Numbered from the stretch's first letter, positions 15,661-24,384 are shown. The stretch: DNA of 41,862 bases from an uncultured Alistipes sp. (GCA_944320665.1 CALUII010000014.1:1-41862), one strand, 5' to 3'. Notes: generated by a model not told the origin, from the sequence alone. A program made the numbers and translations.

Positions 15661-16282
15661 ACAGATCGAACGCACGGCTGCGGCCTTGCGTAAACATCAT
15701 TTCGAAGTAGCCGTTGTGTCGAATGCGACCGAGGCTTTTGAACGTATGAAGAGCGAAGTTGAGACGTTTGCTCCACAGACGGTCTCATTCGGTGATTCGA
15801 TGACGATGCACGCTACGGGCATCATCGACTGGATCCGTCACGACCCGCGTTATGAGTTGATCGACGGGTTCGATGCCTCGATGCCGCGGCCCGAACGACT
15901 CGAAATCCGGCGTCGGGGATTGCTGGCCGACCTCTTCATCACGGGTATCAATGCCGTCACGGAGCACGGTACGCTTCACTGGCTTGACATGGTGGGTAAC
16001 CGCATTGCACCCGTGGCCTTCGGACCGCGGCGCGTGATCCTGGTCGCCGGCCGCAACAAGATCGTCGCCGACCGACGCGAGGCCGAGGAGCGGATTCGGA
16101 CCCTTGCTGCTCCGCAGAACATTGCCCGCCATCCGGGATTCCGTACGCCGTGCGCTCATACGGGCACGTGCATGGATTGCAACTCGCCGGATCGTATCTG
16201 CAATACGCGCATGGAGATGTTGCGCTGCTATCCCGAGGGACGGATTCTGGTGATCCTGATCGACGAGGAACTGGGTCTGTAG
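15653..16282 (+). CDS. LUD-domain (LutC/YkgG-like) protein
   Basis: A 209-residue protein of the LUD family (lactate utilisation; DUF162). Diagnostic segments are TVSFGDSMTMHATGI at about residues 42-56, ITGINAVTEHGTLHWLDMVGNR around 104-125, and FGPRRVILVAGRNKIV. The C-terminus has a cysteine-rich stretch CAHTGTCMDCNSPDRIC at about 173-189, common in the stand-alone group. LutC works with LutA and LutB to oxidise lactate, but neither is here, so this is an orphan LUD protein whose role is unclear. The start ATG 15653 overlaps the stop of the acetyltransferase. Confidence 0.88.
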   Translation: MNEQIERTAAALRKHHFEVAVVSNATEAFERMKSEVETFAPQTVSFGDSMTMHATGIIDWIRHDPRYELIDGFDASMPRPERLEIRRRGLLADLFITGINAVTEHGTLHWLDMVGNRIAPVAFGPRRVILVAGRNKIVADRREAEERIRTLAAPQNIARHPGFRTPCAHTGTCMDCNSPDRICNTRMEMLRCYPEGRILVILIDEELGL

Positions 16283-16294
16283 AGCGTGGGCGTA

Positions 16295-17071
16295 ATGAAT
16301 TTGAAGGTAGCCATTGCACAGACCGATATCGAATGGGGCGCCGTGCCGCAGAATCTGGCCCGGGCCGCGGAGGCCGTGGCCGGGGTGGAGGCCGATCTGG
16401 TGGTTCTGCCCGAGATGTTCGCCACGGGGTTCATGACCTCGCCCGGGACGGCGGCCGAGGAGCCTGGCGGGCCCATAGCCGAGGCGATGCGCCGCTGGGC
16501 GCGGCAATATGGCCGTACGGTGACCGGTACGGTGGCTGTGAACGAGTCGGGGCGGCTGCGCAACCGGATGTTGTGGGCCGATCCGTCGGGCGAGGTGACG
16601 GTCTACGACAAGCGCCACCTGTTCCGTCCGGGGGGGGAGGCCGATGCCTATGCGGCGGGAGACCGCCGCGTGGTGGCCGGGTGCGGCGGGGCGCGCTTCC
16701 TGATGCAGATCTGCTACGACCTGCGCTTCCCGGTCTGGAGCCGCAATCGGGGTGATTACGACGCCATTGTCTATTGTGCCTCGTGGAGTGCCCACCGGCG
16801 CGACGTGTGGCGGACGTTGTTGCGTGCCCGTGCCATCGAGAATCAGTGCTATGTAATCGGCGTGAACCGCGTGGGCAGCGACCCCAGCACGATCTATGTG
16901 GGCGACTCAGCGGTCATCGACTTCAAGGGACGCACGGTGGTTGATGCGGGTGACGGTGTGTCGACGCTGACTGCCGAACTGGACTTCGATGCCCAGCGCG
17001 CCTTCCGGGAGTCGTTTCCTGCGTGGCGTGATGCCGACGCCTTCCGGCTGACGGAGCCGGACGAACAGTGA
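16295..17071 (+). CDS. YafV-like omega-amidase (nitrilase superfamily)
   Basis: A 258-residue carbon-nitrogen hydrolase with the Glu-Lys-Cys triad at Glu40 (VVLPEMF), Lys106 (DKRHLF) and Cys140 ([14 protein letters not shown]). The last motif and the KRHLF motif are close to E. coli YafV, which hydrolyses alpha-ketoglutaramate and alpha-ketosuccinamate and so repairs products of glutamine transamination. That substrate is inferred from the motif match. The frame includes an earlier GTG at 16286, but ATG 16295 starts right before the family's first strand (KVAIAQTDI). It follows the LUD gene by 12 bases and precedes uvrA by 23. Confidence 0.88.
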   Translation: MNLKVAIAQTDIEWGAVPQNLARAAEAVAGVEADLVVLPEMFATGFMTSPGTAAEEPGGPIAEAMRRWARQYGRTVTGTVAVNESGRLRNRMLWADPSGEVTVYDKRHLFRPGGEADAYAAGDRRVVAGCGGARFLMQICYDLRFPVWSRNRGDYDAIVYCASWSAHRRDVWRTLLRARAIENQCYVIGVNRVGSDPSTIYVGDSAVIDFKGRTVVDAGDGVSTLTAELDFDAQRAFRESFPAWRDADAFRLTEPDEQ

Positions 17072-17094
17072 ATCCGTCGCATTCAGTCTGAACA

Positions 17095-19917
17095 ATGAAA
17101 GAGGAGAGCATCAAGATACTCGGCGCCCGGGTCCACAACCTCAAGAATGTGGATCTCGAAATTCCGCGCCGCAAACTGGTCGTCATTACGGGTTTGAGCG
17201 GCTCGGGCAAGTCGTCGTTGGCCTTCGACACGATTTATGCCGAGGGGCAGCGGCGCTACATGGAGACGTTGTCGGCCTACGCCCGTCAGTTTGTGGGGAC
17301 GATGGAGCGGCCCGATGTCGACAAGATCACGGGTCTCAGCCCCGTGGTGGCCATCGAGCAGAAGACCACCAACAAGAATCCCCGCTCGACGGTGGGCACC
17401 GTCACCGAGATCAACGACTTTCTGCGTCTGCTCTATGCGCGCGCCTCGCGCGCCTATTCGCCCGAAACGGGCGAGGAGATGGTCCACTATACCGACGAAC
17501 AGATTCTTGATCTGATTCTCCGCGAGTTTGCCGGCTGCCGCATTGCCCTCATGGCGCCCGTGGTGAAGGGACGCAAGGGCCACTACCGCGAACTCTTCGA
17601 GTCGCTCGCCAAGAAGGGCTACATCTATGCCCGCATCGATGGCGAGATCCGCGAAATCACGGCCGGCATGAAGCTCGACCGCTACAAGATCCATACGATC
17701 GATCTGGTGGTCGATCGGCTCGTAGCGGCCGACGAGGCACGCGACCGTCTGCGCAGTTCGCTGCAGGAGGCGATGCGTCAGGGAAAGGGAACGATGGCCG
17801 TCTACGATTATGCGACGGAGCGTCTGCGCTACTTCTCGCGCAACCTGATGTGCCCGACAACCGGCATTGCGTTCGAGGATCCGGCACCGCACACCTTCTC
17901 GTTCAATTCGCCCAAGGGGGCCTGCCCGCGATGCAACGGACTGGGCGTTGAGGCGGTCTTCGACCGTGCGAAGGTGATCCCCGATCCGACGCGCTCGTTG
18001 CGCGACGGGGCCGTGGAACCGCTGGGCAAATACCGCAACAACATGCTCTTTGCGCTGCTCGAGACGCTCGGACGGCGCTACGACTTCACGATCGACGACC
18101 CCGTGGAGAGTATCTCCGAGGAGGGAATGAATGCCATCCTCTACGGTGACACGGAGCCGCTGGCGGTCAACATCACGGAGTTTGCCTCGTCGGGCGGCAC
18201 GCGTCTCGTCCCATGGGAGGGGGTGGCCGAGTACATTGCCGCCACGTCCGAGGACGACGAGTCGGCTCGCGGACGCAAGTGGCGTGAACAGTTTCTGGTC
18301 TATCGTCCGTGCAGCCTGTGTGGCGGCAGCCGCCTCAAGAAGGAGGCGTTGCAGTTCCGCATCGCCGGCCGCAACATTGCCGAGGTGTCGGACCTCTCGA
18401 TCGAAGAGTTTGCCAGATGGGTTGAAGGCCTCGAATCGCAGATGTCGTCCAAGGAGTGGCACATCGCTCAGGAGGTAGTCAAGGAGATTCGCGAACGTAC
18501 GCACTTTCTGATCGAGGTGGGGTTGGGCTATCTCTCGCTGTCGCGTGCCTCGAGGTCGTTGTCGGGTGGCGAGAGCCAGCGCATCCGGCTGGCGACGCAA
18601 ATCGGGTCGAAGTTGGTCAATGTGCTCTATATCCTCGATGAACCCTCGATCGGACTCCATCAGCGCGACAACCTGCGGCTGATTCACAGTCTGGAGGGGT
18701 TGCGTGATGCAGGCAACTCGGTGATTGTCGTCGAGCACGACGAGGACATGATGCGTGCGGCCGACTTTATCGTCGATGTGGGTCCGTTGGCCGGTCGGCG
18801 CGGCGGCCACATCGTGGCGGCCGGCACGTTCGACGACATCTTGCGGTCGGATTCGATTACGGCCGACTACCTCACGGGCCGTCGGCGGATCGAGGTGCCG
18901 CAGACCCTGCGTCCCGGTACGGGCGAGCAGATCGTCATCCGCGGTGCACGCGGAAACAACCTGAAGGGAATCGATGTCGCCTTCCCGCTCGGGAAGTTGA
19001 TCTGCGTGACGGGCGTCAGCGGATCGGGCAAGTCGACCCTCGTCAACGAGACGCTGCGGCCGATCCTGAGTCGGGCGCTCTACCGGTCGTTCGACCGTCC
19101 GTTGCCCTACGACTCGGTCGAGGGAATTGAACACATCGACAAACTGGTCGTCGTGGATCAGTCGCCCATCGGACGAACGCCGCGCAGCAACCCGGCTACC
19201 TATTCGGACGTCTTCACCGAGATCCGCAAACTCTTCGAGAAGACGCCCGATGCCCAGATCCGGGGGTTCAAGGCGGGGCGCTTCTCCTTCAACGTGAAGG
19301 GAGGCCGGTGCGAGGAGTGCCGCGGAGCCGGCGTGCAGACGATCGAGATGAACTTCCTGCCCGACGTCTACGTCACCTGCAAAGCCTGTGGCGGCCACCG
19401 CTACAACCGCGAGACGCTTGAGGTGAAATATAAGGGCAAATCCATCGATGACGTGCTCAACATGACGGTCAACCTGGCCGTGGAGTTCTTCGAAAATATT
19501 CCGACCATTTACCAGAAACTGCGAGCCATCCAGGAGGTGGGACTCGGTTATCTGACGCTGGGTCAACCCTGCACGACGCTCTCGGGCGGCGAGAGCCAGC
19601 GCATCAAACTGGCAGCCGAGCTTTCGAAACGAGATACGGGCCGCACGCTCTACATCCTCGACGAGCCGACTACGGGACTCCACTTCGAGGACATCCGCCA
19701 GCTGCTCGAGGTACTCAACAAACTGGTCGACCGCGGCAATACGGTGGTGGTCATCGAGCATAACCTCGATGTGGTGAAGGTGGCCGACCACCTGATTGAC
19801 ATCGGTCCCGAGGGGGGAGCCGGCGGTGGCCGCGTGGTGGCAACGGGTACGCCGCATGAGGTGGCGCGTTGTGCGGCGAGCTATACGGGCCAATTTCTGG
19901 CGCGTATGGGCCTGTAG
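17095..19917 (+). CDS. uvrA: Excinuclease ABC subunit A
   Basis: UvrA recognises DNA damage and loads UvrB in nucleotide excision repair. The 940-residue protein has two ABC ATPase units with Walker [10 protein letters not shown] (33-41) and GVSGSGKST (640-648), two LSGGESQRI signatures, and [10 protein letters not shown] / [11 protein letters not shown]alker B segments. The C-terminal zinc finger is intact (Cys739, Cys742, Cys762, Cys765). The first finger is not: Cys253 is followed by Pro-Thr-Thr, so the usual Cys256 is Thr, while Cys277 and Cys280 remain. Bacteroidota often carry more than one UvrA; this one is full length. A single-gene or operon-final position is likely. Confidence 0.96.
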   Translation: MKEESIKILGARVHNLKNVDLEIPRRKLVVITGLSGSGKSSLAFDTIYAEGQRRYMETLSAYARQFVGTMERPDVDKITGLSPVVAIEQKTTNKNPRSTVGTVTEINDFLRLLYARASRAYSPETGEEMVHYTDEQILDLILREFAGCRIALMAPVVKGRKGHYRELFESLAKKGYIYARIDGEIREITAGMKLDRYKIHTIDLVVDRLVAADEARDRLRSSLQEAMRQGKGTMAVYDYATERLRYFSRNLMCPTTGIAFEDPAPHTFSFNSPKGACPRCNGLGVEAVFDRAKVIPDPTRSLRDGAVEPLGKYRNNMLFALLETLGRRYDFTIDDPVESISEEGMNAILYGDTEPLAVNITEFASSGGTRLVPWEGVAEYIAATSEDDESARGRKWREQFLVYRPCSLCGGSRLKKEALQFRIAGRNIAEVSDLSIEEFARWVEGLESQMSSKEWHIAQEVVKEIRERTHFLIEVGLGYLSLSRASRSLSGGESQRIRLATQIGSKLVNVLYILDEPSIGLHQRDNLRLIHSLEGLRDAGNSVIVVEHDEDMMRAADFIVDVGPLAGRRGGHIVAAGTFDDILRSDSITADYLTGRRRIEVPQTLRPGTGEQIVIRGARGNNLKGIDVAFPLGKLICVTGVSGSGKSTLVNETLRPILSRALYRSFDRPLPYDSVEGIEHIDKLVVVDQSPIGRTPRSNPATYSDVFTEIRKLFEKTPDAQIRGFKAGRFSFNVKGGRCEECRGAGVQTIEMNFLPDVYVTCKACGGHRYNRETLEVKYKGKSIDDVLNMTVNLAVEFFENIPTIYQKLRAIQEVGLGYLTLGQPCTTLSGGESQRIKLAAELSKRDTGRTLYILDEPTTGLHFEDIRQLLEVLNKLVDRGNTVVVIEHNLDVVKVADHLIDIGPEGGAGGGRVVATGTPHEVARCAASYTGQFLARMGL

Positions 19918-19941
19918 CGGAATCGGGGCACCGTATTTGCA

Positions 19942-19974
19942 CTCATAGTCAGCAAAACCTTCTGGTACTATGAG
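19942..19974 (+). promoter_or_regulatory. Hairpin covering the start codon of the first DUF4251 gene
   Basis: An 8-bp perfect stem pairs 19942-19949 with 19967-19974, and 19950-19952 can add three more pairs with 19962-19964 across a 2-base bulge. The ATG at 19970-19972 is inside the 3' arm, so the folded RNA would hide the start codon. This could be translational control or chance. Confidence 0.45.
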
Positions 19975-20518
19975 AAAAATCATCCTTCTTCTTGCCGGTG
20001 CCCTGCTGTGTGCGGGTGTCGGTGTTGCGGCCGGTCAGCAGCGAAAGACGCCCGCCGCAAAACAGGAAAAACGCGAAGTGCGTGAACAACGTCGTGCAAC
20101 GCGTCTGGCCGAGTATGCCCAGCATATCGACTCGGTTGTTCAGTCGCGCAACTTCCAGTTCAACCCCCAGACCATGCAGCGCATGCCGGCCGGTCCGGTG
20201 CGTCAGCTGCTCAACCCGACCTTCAACCTGGGTATCTGGAGCGAAGGGACGGTAGACATCTGCCTGCCCTACATCAAGGGTTTTACCGTGCCCTATTACA
20301 CCACGATGCTCAACTACACGATCGGTAACGTGCAGAACTACACCACCGAGCGTACCAACGACGGTTGGACCGTCACCTTCACGACGACACTCTTCTCGGC
20401 TTCGGACTACACCTTCACGCTCGAGATCTTCACCAATACGGGCGGTGCCAATCTGACGATCACCAATCCGTGGTACAATCCGGTGCAGTATACGGGTACG
20501 ATTTCGCAACTTTATTAA
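19970..20518 (+). CDS. DUF4251 family secreted protein (first of a tandem pair)
   Basis: A 182-residue protein with a signal peptide (MRKIILLLAGALLCAGVGVAAG), then a basic helical stretch (KQEKREVREQRRATR) and the DUF4251 domain. The domain begins with the typical IDSVVQSRNFQFNPQTMQ and continues through VRQLLNPTFNLGIW and VDICLPYIKGF to a beta-rich C-terminus. It is a periplasmic or outer-membrane-associated Bacteroidota family without known function. The start codon lies in a hairpin (19942-19974). It is followed 17 bases later by a second, divergent DUF4251 copy. Confidence 0.87.
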   Translation: MRKIILLLAGALLCAGVGVAAGQQRKTPAAKQEKREVREQRRATRLAEYAQHIDSVVQSRNFQFNPQTMQRMPAGPVRQLLNPTFNLGIWSEGTVDICLPYIKGFTVPYYTTMLNYTIGNVQNYTTERTNDGWTVTFTTTLFSASDYTFTLEIFTNTGGANLTITNPWYNPVQYTGTISQLY

Positions 20519-20535
20519 TTAATGCGCATGACGTT

Positions 20536-21204
20536 ATGATGCAACGAACGAAGACCCTGGTGTCGATCGTTCTGTGGGGGTGTCTGGGTGCCGCTGGGGG
20601 TGCGGTGGCTCAGACACCTCAGTTTACGATCCGACCGACCGACGGCGTCGCCGAGACGACCGTTGTTCCCGTGCAACACACCCCCGCACAACTCACCGTC
20701 CGCTCCGTGGTGGACGAGTTCCCGACTACGGGGAGTCAGTCGACACGCAGCGTCCGGCGCATGCAGCGTCGCGAACAGTTCGCGGCCCGCGTCGATTCGC
20801 TGATCGCCAGCCGCGACTACCTTTTCTATCCCAACAGCATGCAGAGTCTTCCCGGAGGAATGATTCGCGACATCTACAACGGGGGGTATTCCTTCGGATT
20901 GTATGTCGATCAGGCGGCCGTGCATCTGCCTGCCGAACAGGGCAGCGGTTGGCTTACTGAAGCTATCGATGTCGGTCCCTGGCCGGTCGAGGCCTATCGT
21001 TCCGAGGCTGTGCCCGGAGGGTGGCTCGTGACGATGCGTCTCTGCAGCGGCACGAGGTGTTATTCGATAGCTTTGCAGATCGCGTCACAGACCGGTGAGA
21101 CGATTCTTGTACTGCGGGGACCGCAGGGGACGATGCGTTATGTCGGGGCCTTGTGGAACGGCCGCTGGGCCGGAGACGCTCCCCGTACGTCGGATGGAAG
21201 GTAA
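20536..21204 (+). CDS. DUF4251-like secreted protein (second of a tandem pair)
   Basis: A 222-residue protein with a signal peptide (MMQRTKTLVSIVLWGCLGAA..., cleavage likely after VAQ near residue 26), an extra 50-residue linker, then a DUF4251-like core. The core shares with its neighbour DSLIASRDYLFYPNSMQSLPGG (compare DSVVQSRNFQFNPQTMQRMPAG) and the following (V/I)R(Q/D) and beta segments. It has diverged: the LPYIKGF region reads LPAEQGS and the C-terminus differs. The frame extends upstream to 20365, but that part overlaps the first gene; ATG 20536 or 20539 gives the signal peptide. It looks like an old tandem duplication. Confidence 0.8.
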   Translation: MMQRTKTLVSIVLWGCLGAAGGAVAQTPQFTIRPTDGVAETTVVPVQHTPAQLTVRSVVDEFPTTGSQSTRSVRRMQRREQFAARVDSLIASRDYLFYPNSMQSLPGGMIRDIYNGGYSFGLYVDQAAVHLPAEQGSGWLTEAIDVGPWPVEAYRSEAVPGGWLVTMRLCSGTRCYSIALQIASQTGETILVLRGPQGTMRYVGALWNGRWAGDAPRTSDGR

Positions 21205-21244
21205 ATTGCGTGGAAGTGGGGTTCTCTCCCCATCGGAGAACAGT

Positions 21245-21279
21245 CAGAGGCGTTTCGGTTTCGGGCCGAAACGCCTCTG
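21245..21279. terminator. Hairpin between convergent DUF4251 and Mfa2-like genes
   Basis: A 14-bp perfect stem pairs 21245-21258 with 21266-21279 around a 7-base loop, in the 102-base gap between convergent genes. It has no clear T-run on either side, so it may terminate weakly or act as a 3'-end stabiliser. Confidence 0.65.
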
Positions 21280-21306
21280 TGCATGTTGGCAGCGTGGCTG
21301 GGAAGG

Positions 21307-22290
21307 TCAGTCTACAAACGGAAATTCGATGGTTTCGCTCTCTTCGTTCCAGTCCTCGATGGTGATGTTGCCCGGATCGGTGCCCGGAATGATTTGGCCG
21401 ATGACGAGGTTGAGCGTCAGCCGCGTATTCGGGGCCAGGGTAGCGCCCAGATTCTGTGTGAGCGTATGTACCGATCCGTCGGCCAGAGTGATGGCCAGGG
21501 TCATCGGCGGATTGAGGGCCGAGGGGAAGAGCATGACCGTGGCATTGCTGTAGGTGAGGCTGTCGGCCGCAAGTTGCAGGTCGAAGGAGACCGTCTTGGT
21601 CATGTTGATCGCTTCGCCGGTGTAGAAATTTACCTTTTCGGCAATGTCGCCGATGAAGGCCTTGATGCCCGTCACCTCGCTTGGAAAAGTTGTGTTGTCG
21701 GCCTGACTGACAACCACCTTCAAGCCAGCGCCGATGCGTGTGAGAGTCGTCTGCAAACCTTCGGTGCCAATGTGCGCAACCTTTACGGCATGCACCAGAT
21801 CATAGACCGGCGAATAGGTCGTATCGCTGCTGAATGGGCGAAGGGCAAAATAGAGTTGCGAGAGATCGGACCCTTCGGTCAGGCCGGGTGAGACGATTTG
21901 TGGTGCATTGTGGATGGGCTCGTCGTATTTGGGCGTTCCCCAATAGACCATGTTGTAATAACCCGTCGGAAGATGCAGTTCGCGGTTGTAGTCGCCGTAG
22001 ACGATGCCGTTGACAATCGTGTAGTAACCGTAAAAAGTGGTTCGTTTGCCATTGATGTAGTTGCCGTAGAAGAGGGACGAGGTGTCGGTGCAGGGATACA
22101 CTTCGAGAATGCCGGTGAAGGGGTTCTGATTGAGTGGATCGGCCATGCGCACATCGATGCGCGGTGTGATCAGGGCCAGAGCCGGTTCGTCGTTATTGTC
22201 GGACGATGAGTCCGACTTGTCGTCCGAACACGAGGGGGCATACAGCAGCATGGTCAGTAAGCCCAGTAGGGTGAGTGACAAGTTTTTCAT
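21307..22290 (-). CDS. FimB/Mfa2-type fimbrial anchor-like lipoprotein
   Basis: A 327-residue lipoprotein: signal MKNLSLTLLGLLTMLLYAPS followed by Cys21 and an acidic stretch (SDDKSDSSSDNNDEP) typical of surface-exposed Bacteroidota lipoproteins. The mature part resembles FimB/Mfa2-type fimbrial proteins: an N-terminal beta domain (LPTGYYNMVYWG) and a second beta domain ending PPMTLAITLADGSVHTLTQNLG...LTLNLVIG. Mfa2/FimB caps the base of type V fimbriae and anchors them to the outer membrane. No major fimbrillin or tip protein is adjacent, so it is an orphan or has another surface role. Start 22290 is chosen for the lipoprotein signal; the frame opens further upstream. Confidence 0.68.
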   Translation of the reverse strand: MKNLSLTLLGLLTMLLYAPSCSDDKSDSSSDNNDEPALALITPRIDVRMADPLNQNPFTGILEVYPCTDTSSLFYGNYINGKRTTFYGYYTIVNGIVYGDYNRELHLPTGYYNMVYWGTPKYDEPIHNAPQIVSPGLTEGSDLSQLYFALRPFSSDTTYSPVYDLVHAVKVAHIGTEGLQTTLTRIGAGLKVVVSQADNTTFPSEVTGIKAFIGDIAEKVNFYTGEAINMTKTVSFDLQLAADSLTYSNATVMLFPSALNPPMTLAITLADGSVHTLTQNLGATLAPNTRLTLNLVIGQIIPGTDPGNITIEDWNEESETIEFPFVD

Positions 22291-22496
22291 GGGAATCATT
22301 TTTTTAGAGGTTGAACGTATTGTCAAGGATCGGCCGGTCCGTTTGCCCGGATACGGCCGTGTGCGGAGGTATCGCGGAGCGGAGAAAGACGATCTTGTTT
22401 TGTGCGAGGATGTTGCAAGCACCGTGCCGTCGATGGCCGAACAGGAGCCTCTTTGGGGGAGAAAGTGTACATGCCGGAAATAAAAAAACGGAACGA

Positions 22497-22530
22497 TTTG
22501 TGCGGAGTATCCGGGTATTGTGTATCTTTA
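22497..22530 (+). promoter_or_regulatory. Candidate promoter of the choloylglycine-hydrolase-family gene
   Basis: TTTG at 22497-22500 and TATCTTTA at 22523-22530 (one mismatch to TAnnTTTG) are 22 bases apart, slightly wide. The ATG follows 48 bases downstream. The remainder of the gap from 22291 to 22496, upstream of both divergent genes, shows no other clear element. Confidence 0.45.
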
Positions 22531-22578
22531 CAGGGAAGATGAAACGTCATTAACCAGCAAATAGAAAGAGTACTTGTT

Positions 22579-23667
22579 ATGAATGTGAGAGGAATGATCC
22601 GACCGGTTCTGCTTGCCGCGGGAGCGGCCTTTCTTGGGCTGCAGGCGGCCGAAGCCTGCACCGGTATTACGCTCCGGTCGAAGGATGGGGGCTATGTCGT
22701 GGCGCGCACGATTGAGTGGGGTGGCAGCGATCTGAACAGCCGTTATGTGGTCGTACCGCGCGGCTATGTGCAGCATTCGATGCTGCCTGACGGGATGCAG
22801 GGCCTGCGTTTCGAGTCGCGTTACGGCTATGTGGGTTTTGCGGTCGAAGAGGAGCCGTTTGTGGCGGAGGGACTCAACGAGGCGGGACTTGCCGCCGGGC
22901 TCTTCTATTTCCCGGAATATGGCCGCTACGAGGCCTTCGATCCGGCAATGCGGGAGACGAGCATCGCCGACCTGCAGCTTGTCGCTTGGTTGTTGGGCTG
23001 TTGCCGAACGGTCGATGAGGTGCGTGAGGCGGTCGCGCATGTGCACGTTGTAGGGCTCGACCCGCGGGCATCGACGGTGCATTGGCGTTTTGCCGATACC
23101 ACGGGCCGACAGCTGGTGCTGGAAATAGTCGATGGCGTGCCGCATTTTTACGAAAACGAACTGGGCGTGTTGACCAATTCACCCGGATTCGAGTGGCAGC
23201 AAACCAACCTGAACAACTACGTGAATCTGCACGGTGGGGCGGCTCCGTCACAATCGTTCGGTGGGTTGAGGCTCACGCCGTTTGGGGCAGGCAGCGGCAT
23301 GCTGGGGCTGCCGGGCGACGTGACACCGCCGTCGCGCTTCGTGCGTGCGGCCTTCCTGCAGACGACGGCGCCGCAGCAGGCGACGGCGCTCGATGCCGTG
23401 TTGCAGGGATTTCAGATCCTTACCAATTTCGACATTCCGATCGGTGTGGAGTTTGCAGCAGATCAGACACCTACCGATATCCCGAGCGCCACGCAGTGGA
23501 CCTCGGCTACGGACGTGAAGAACGGGCGGATCTACTACCGGACGATGTACAACAGTGCCATCCGCAGTTTTGACCTGCGAACGATCGACTTCGCGCACGT
23601 GGGCTATCGTTCCGCGCCGCTTGATACCGTAACCCGGCAGCCGGTCTATCCCGTACAACTCGATTGA
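22579..23667 (+). CDS. Secreted choloylglycine hydrolase-family (linear amide C-N hydrolase) enzyme
   Basis: A 362-residue Ntn-hydrolase related to bile salt hydrolase and penicillin V acylase, which cleave linear amide bonds. A signal peptide ends at Ala26, exposing Cys27 (EAC-TGITLRSKDG) as the N-terminal nucleophile. Other family active-site positions are Arg43 (VARTIEW), Asn100 (GLNEAGL), Asn200 (LTNSPGFEW) and Arg253 (PSRF). Where BSH enzymes have Asp21, this one has Glu46. Secretion fits a periplasmic or surface enzyme acting on host-derived amides such as conjugated bile acids, but the substrate could also be N-acyl amides; the sequence alone does not decide. It is a single gene followed by a strong terminator. 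Confidence 0.85.
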   Translation: MNVRGMIRPVLLAAGAAFLGLQAAEACTGITLRSKDGGYVVARTIEWGGSDLNSRYVVVPRGYVQHSMLPDGMQGLRFESRYGYVGFAVEEEPFVAEGLNEAGLAAGLFYFPEYGRYEAFDPAMRETSIADLQLVAWLLGCCRTVDEVREAVAHVHVVGLDPRASTVHWRFADTTGRQLVLEIVDGVPHFYENELGVLTNSPGFEWQQTNLNNYVNLHGGAAPSQSFGGLRLTPFGAGSGMLGLPGDVTPPSRFVRAAFLQTTAPQQATALDAVLQGFQILTNFDIPIGVEFAADQTPTDIPSATQWTSATDVKNGRIYYRTMYNSAIRSFDLRTIDFAHVGYRSAPLDTVTRQPVYPVQLD

Positions 23668-23700
23668 GTCTTTGGCAAAAGAAGCATGAGGCCATATAAC

Positions 23701-23738
23701 GTCAACGGATTGCACCCGCAAGGGTGCAATCCGTTGAC
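23701..23738. terminator. Bidirectional terminator with GCAA tetraloop
   Basis: A perfect 17-bp stem pairs 23701-23717 with 23722-23738 around GCAA, a stable GNRA tetraloop. It lies between the convergent choloylglycine-hydrolase-family gene and ispF. Confidence 0.87.
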
Positions 23739-23760
23739 ACTTTATGGACGTGAGGAGGTG

Positions 23761-24240
23761 TTACATCTTGTAGATCAGTGCAACGGCCGAAGCCGATACG
23801 CCCTCTTCGCGGCCCTCAAATCCGAGCCGCTCGGTAGTCGTCGCCTTGACCGATACGCAGTCGACCTCGATGCCCATTGTCCGGGCCAGCACTTCACGCA
23901 TGGCGTCGATGTGGGGACGCAGTTTGGGGCGTTGCATCGAGATGGTGCAGTCGACGTTGCCGATTCCGTAGCCCTTCTCGTGCAACAGCATCGCCACACG
24001 TGCCAACAGGATCTTCGAGTCAATACCGGCGTAGTCGTCCGACGTGTCGGGAAAGTGAAGACCGATATCGCCCAGGGCCGCCGCGCCAAGCAGCGCATCG
24101 CAGAGTGCATGGATTGCCACGTCGCCGTCGGAGTGGGCGATGCAACCCTTTGTGTGGGGAATCTCGACGCCGCCGATCACCAGCCGCAGCCCCTCACCGA
24201 GGGCGTGCACGTCGTATCCGTAACCGATTCTGAAATTCAT
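23761..24240 (-). CDS. ispF: 2-C-methyl-D-erythritol 2,4-cyclodiphosphate synthase
   Basis: IspF cyclises CDP-ME 2-phosphate to ME-cPP in the MEP isoprenoid pathway. The 159-residue protein has the zinc ligands Asp10, His12 (GYDVHAL) and His44 (VAIHALCDALLGA), the HSDGDV motif (36-41), FPDTSD, and TTTERLGF near the C-terminus for CDP binding, all standard. The start ATG at 24240 gives MNFRIGYGYDVH; the frame is open upstream but not family-like. It is monocistronic here and convergent with the choloylglycine-hydrolase-family gene. Confidence 0.97.
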   Translation of the reverse strand: MNFRIGYGYDVHALGEGLRLVIGGVEIPHTKGCIAHSDGDVAIHALCDALLGAAALGDIGLHFPDTSDDYAGIDSKILLARVAMLLHEKGYGIGNVDCTISMQRPKLRPHIDAMREVLARTMGIEVDCVSVKATTTERLGFEGREEGVSASAVALIYKM

Positions 24241-24274
24241 GGTCGTTGAGGTTTTTGTCGCTTCTGTCGTGTCG

Positions 24275-24282
24275 CAAAGATA
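24275..24282 (-). promoter_or_regulatory. Candidate -7 box for ispF
   Basis: The minus strand reads TATCTTTG, a full TAnnTTTG match, 35 bases before the ispF start. No matching -33 box was found. Confidence 0.5.
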
Positions 24283-24352
24283 CACACATTTCCCCGAAAT
24301 GCCCGATCCGATCCGGACGGATGTGATGCTAAGGTAAAAAGTTGTGCGGAAA

Positions 24353-24384
24353 TTTTGTTATATGGTTTCTTTTTATCAACTTTG
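24353..24384 (+). promoter_or_regulatory. Candidate promoter of glnA
   Basis: TTTTG (24353-24357), a 19-base spacer and CAACTTTG (24377-24384, one mismatch to TAnnTTTG) lie in a conspicuously AT-rich stretch (about 24345-24440) before glnA. The ATG is 57 bases downstream of the box. Confidence 0.42.

Noticed and set aside
13657..15675. A 672-codon open frame antisense to rseP and the O-acetyltransferase
   Set aside because: Both sense genes are well supported by motifs. The antisense product looks like composition shadow, rich in His, Arg and Gln.
17083..19983. A 966-codon open frame antisense to uvrA
   Set aside because: The plus strand encodes a full UvrA with all ABC motifs. High GC and a G-rich third base leave the antisense frame open by chance; it shows no domains or start context.
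22291..22578. Small open frames (for example 22311-22553) in the gap before the choloylglycine-hydrolase-family gene
   Set aside because: The products are low-similarity and overlap likely promoter DNA; no start signal supports them.
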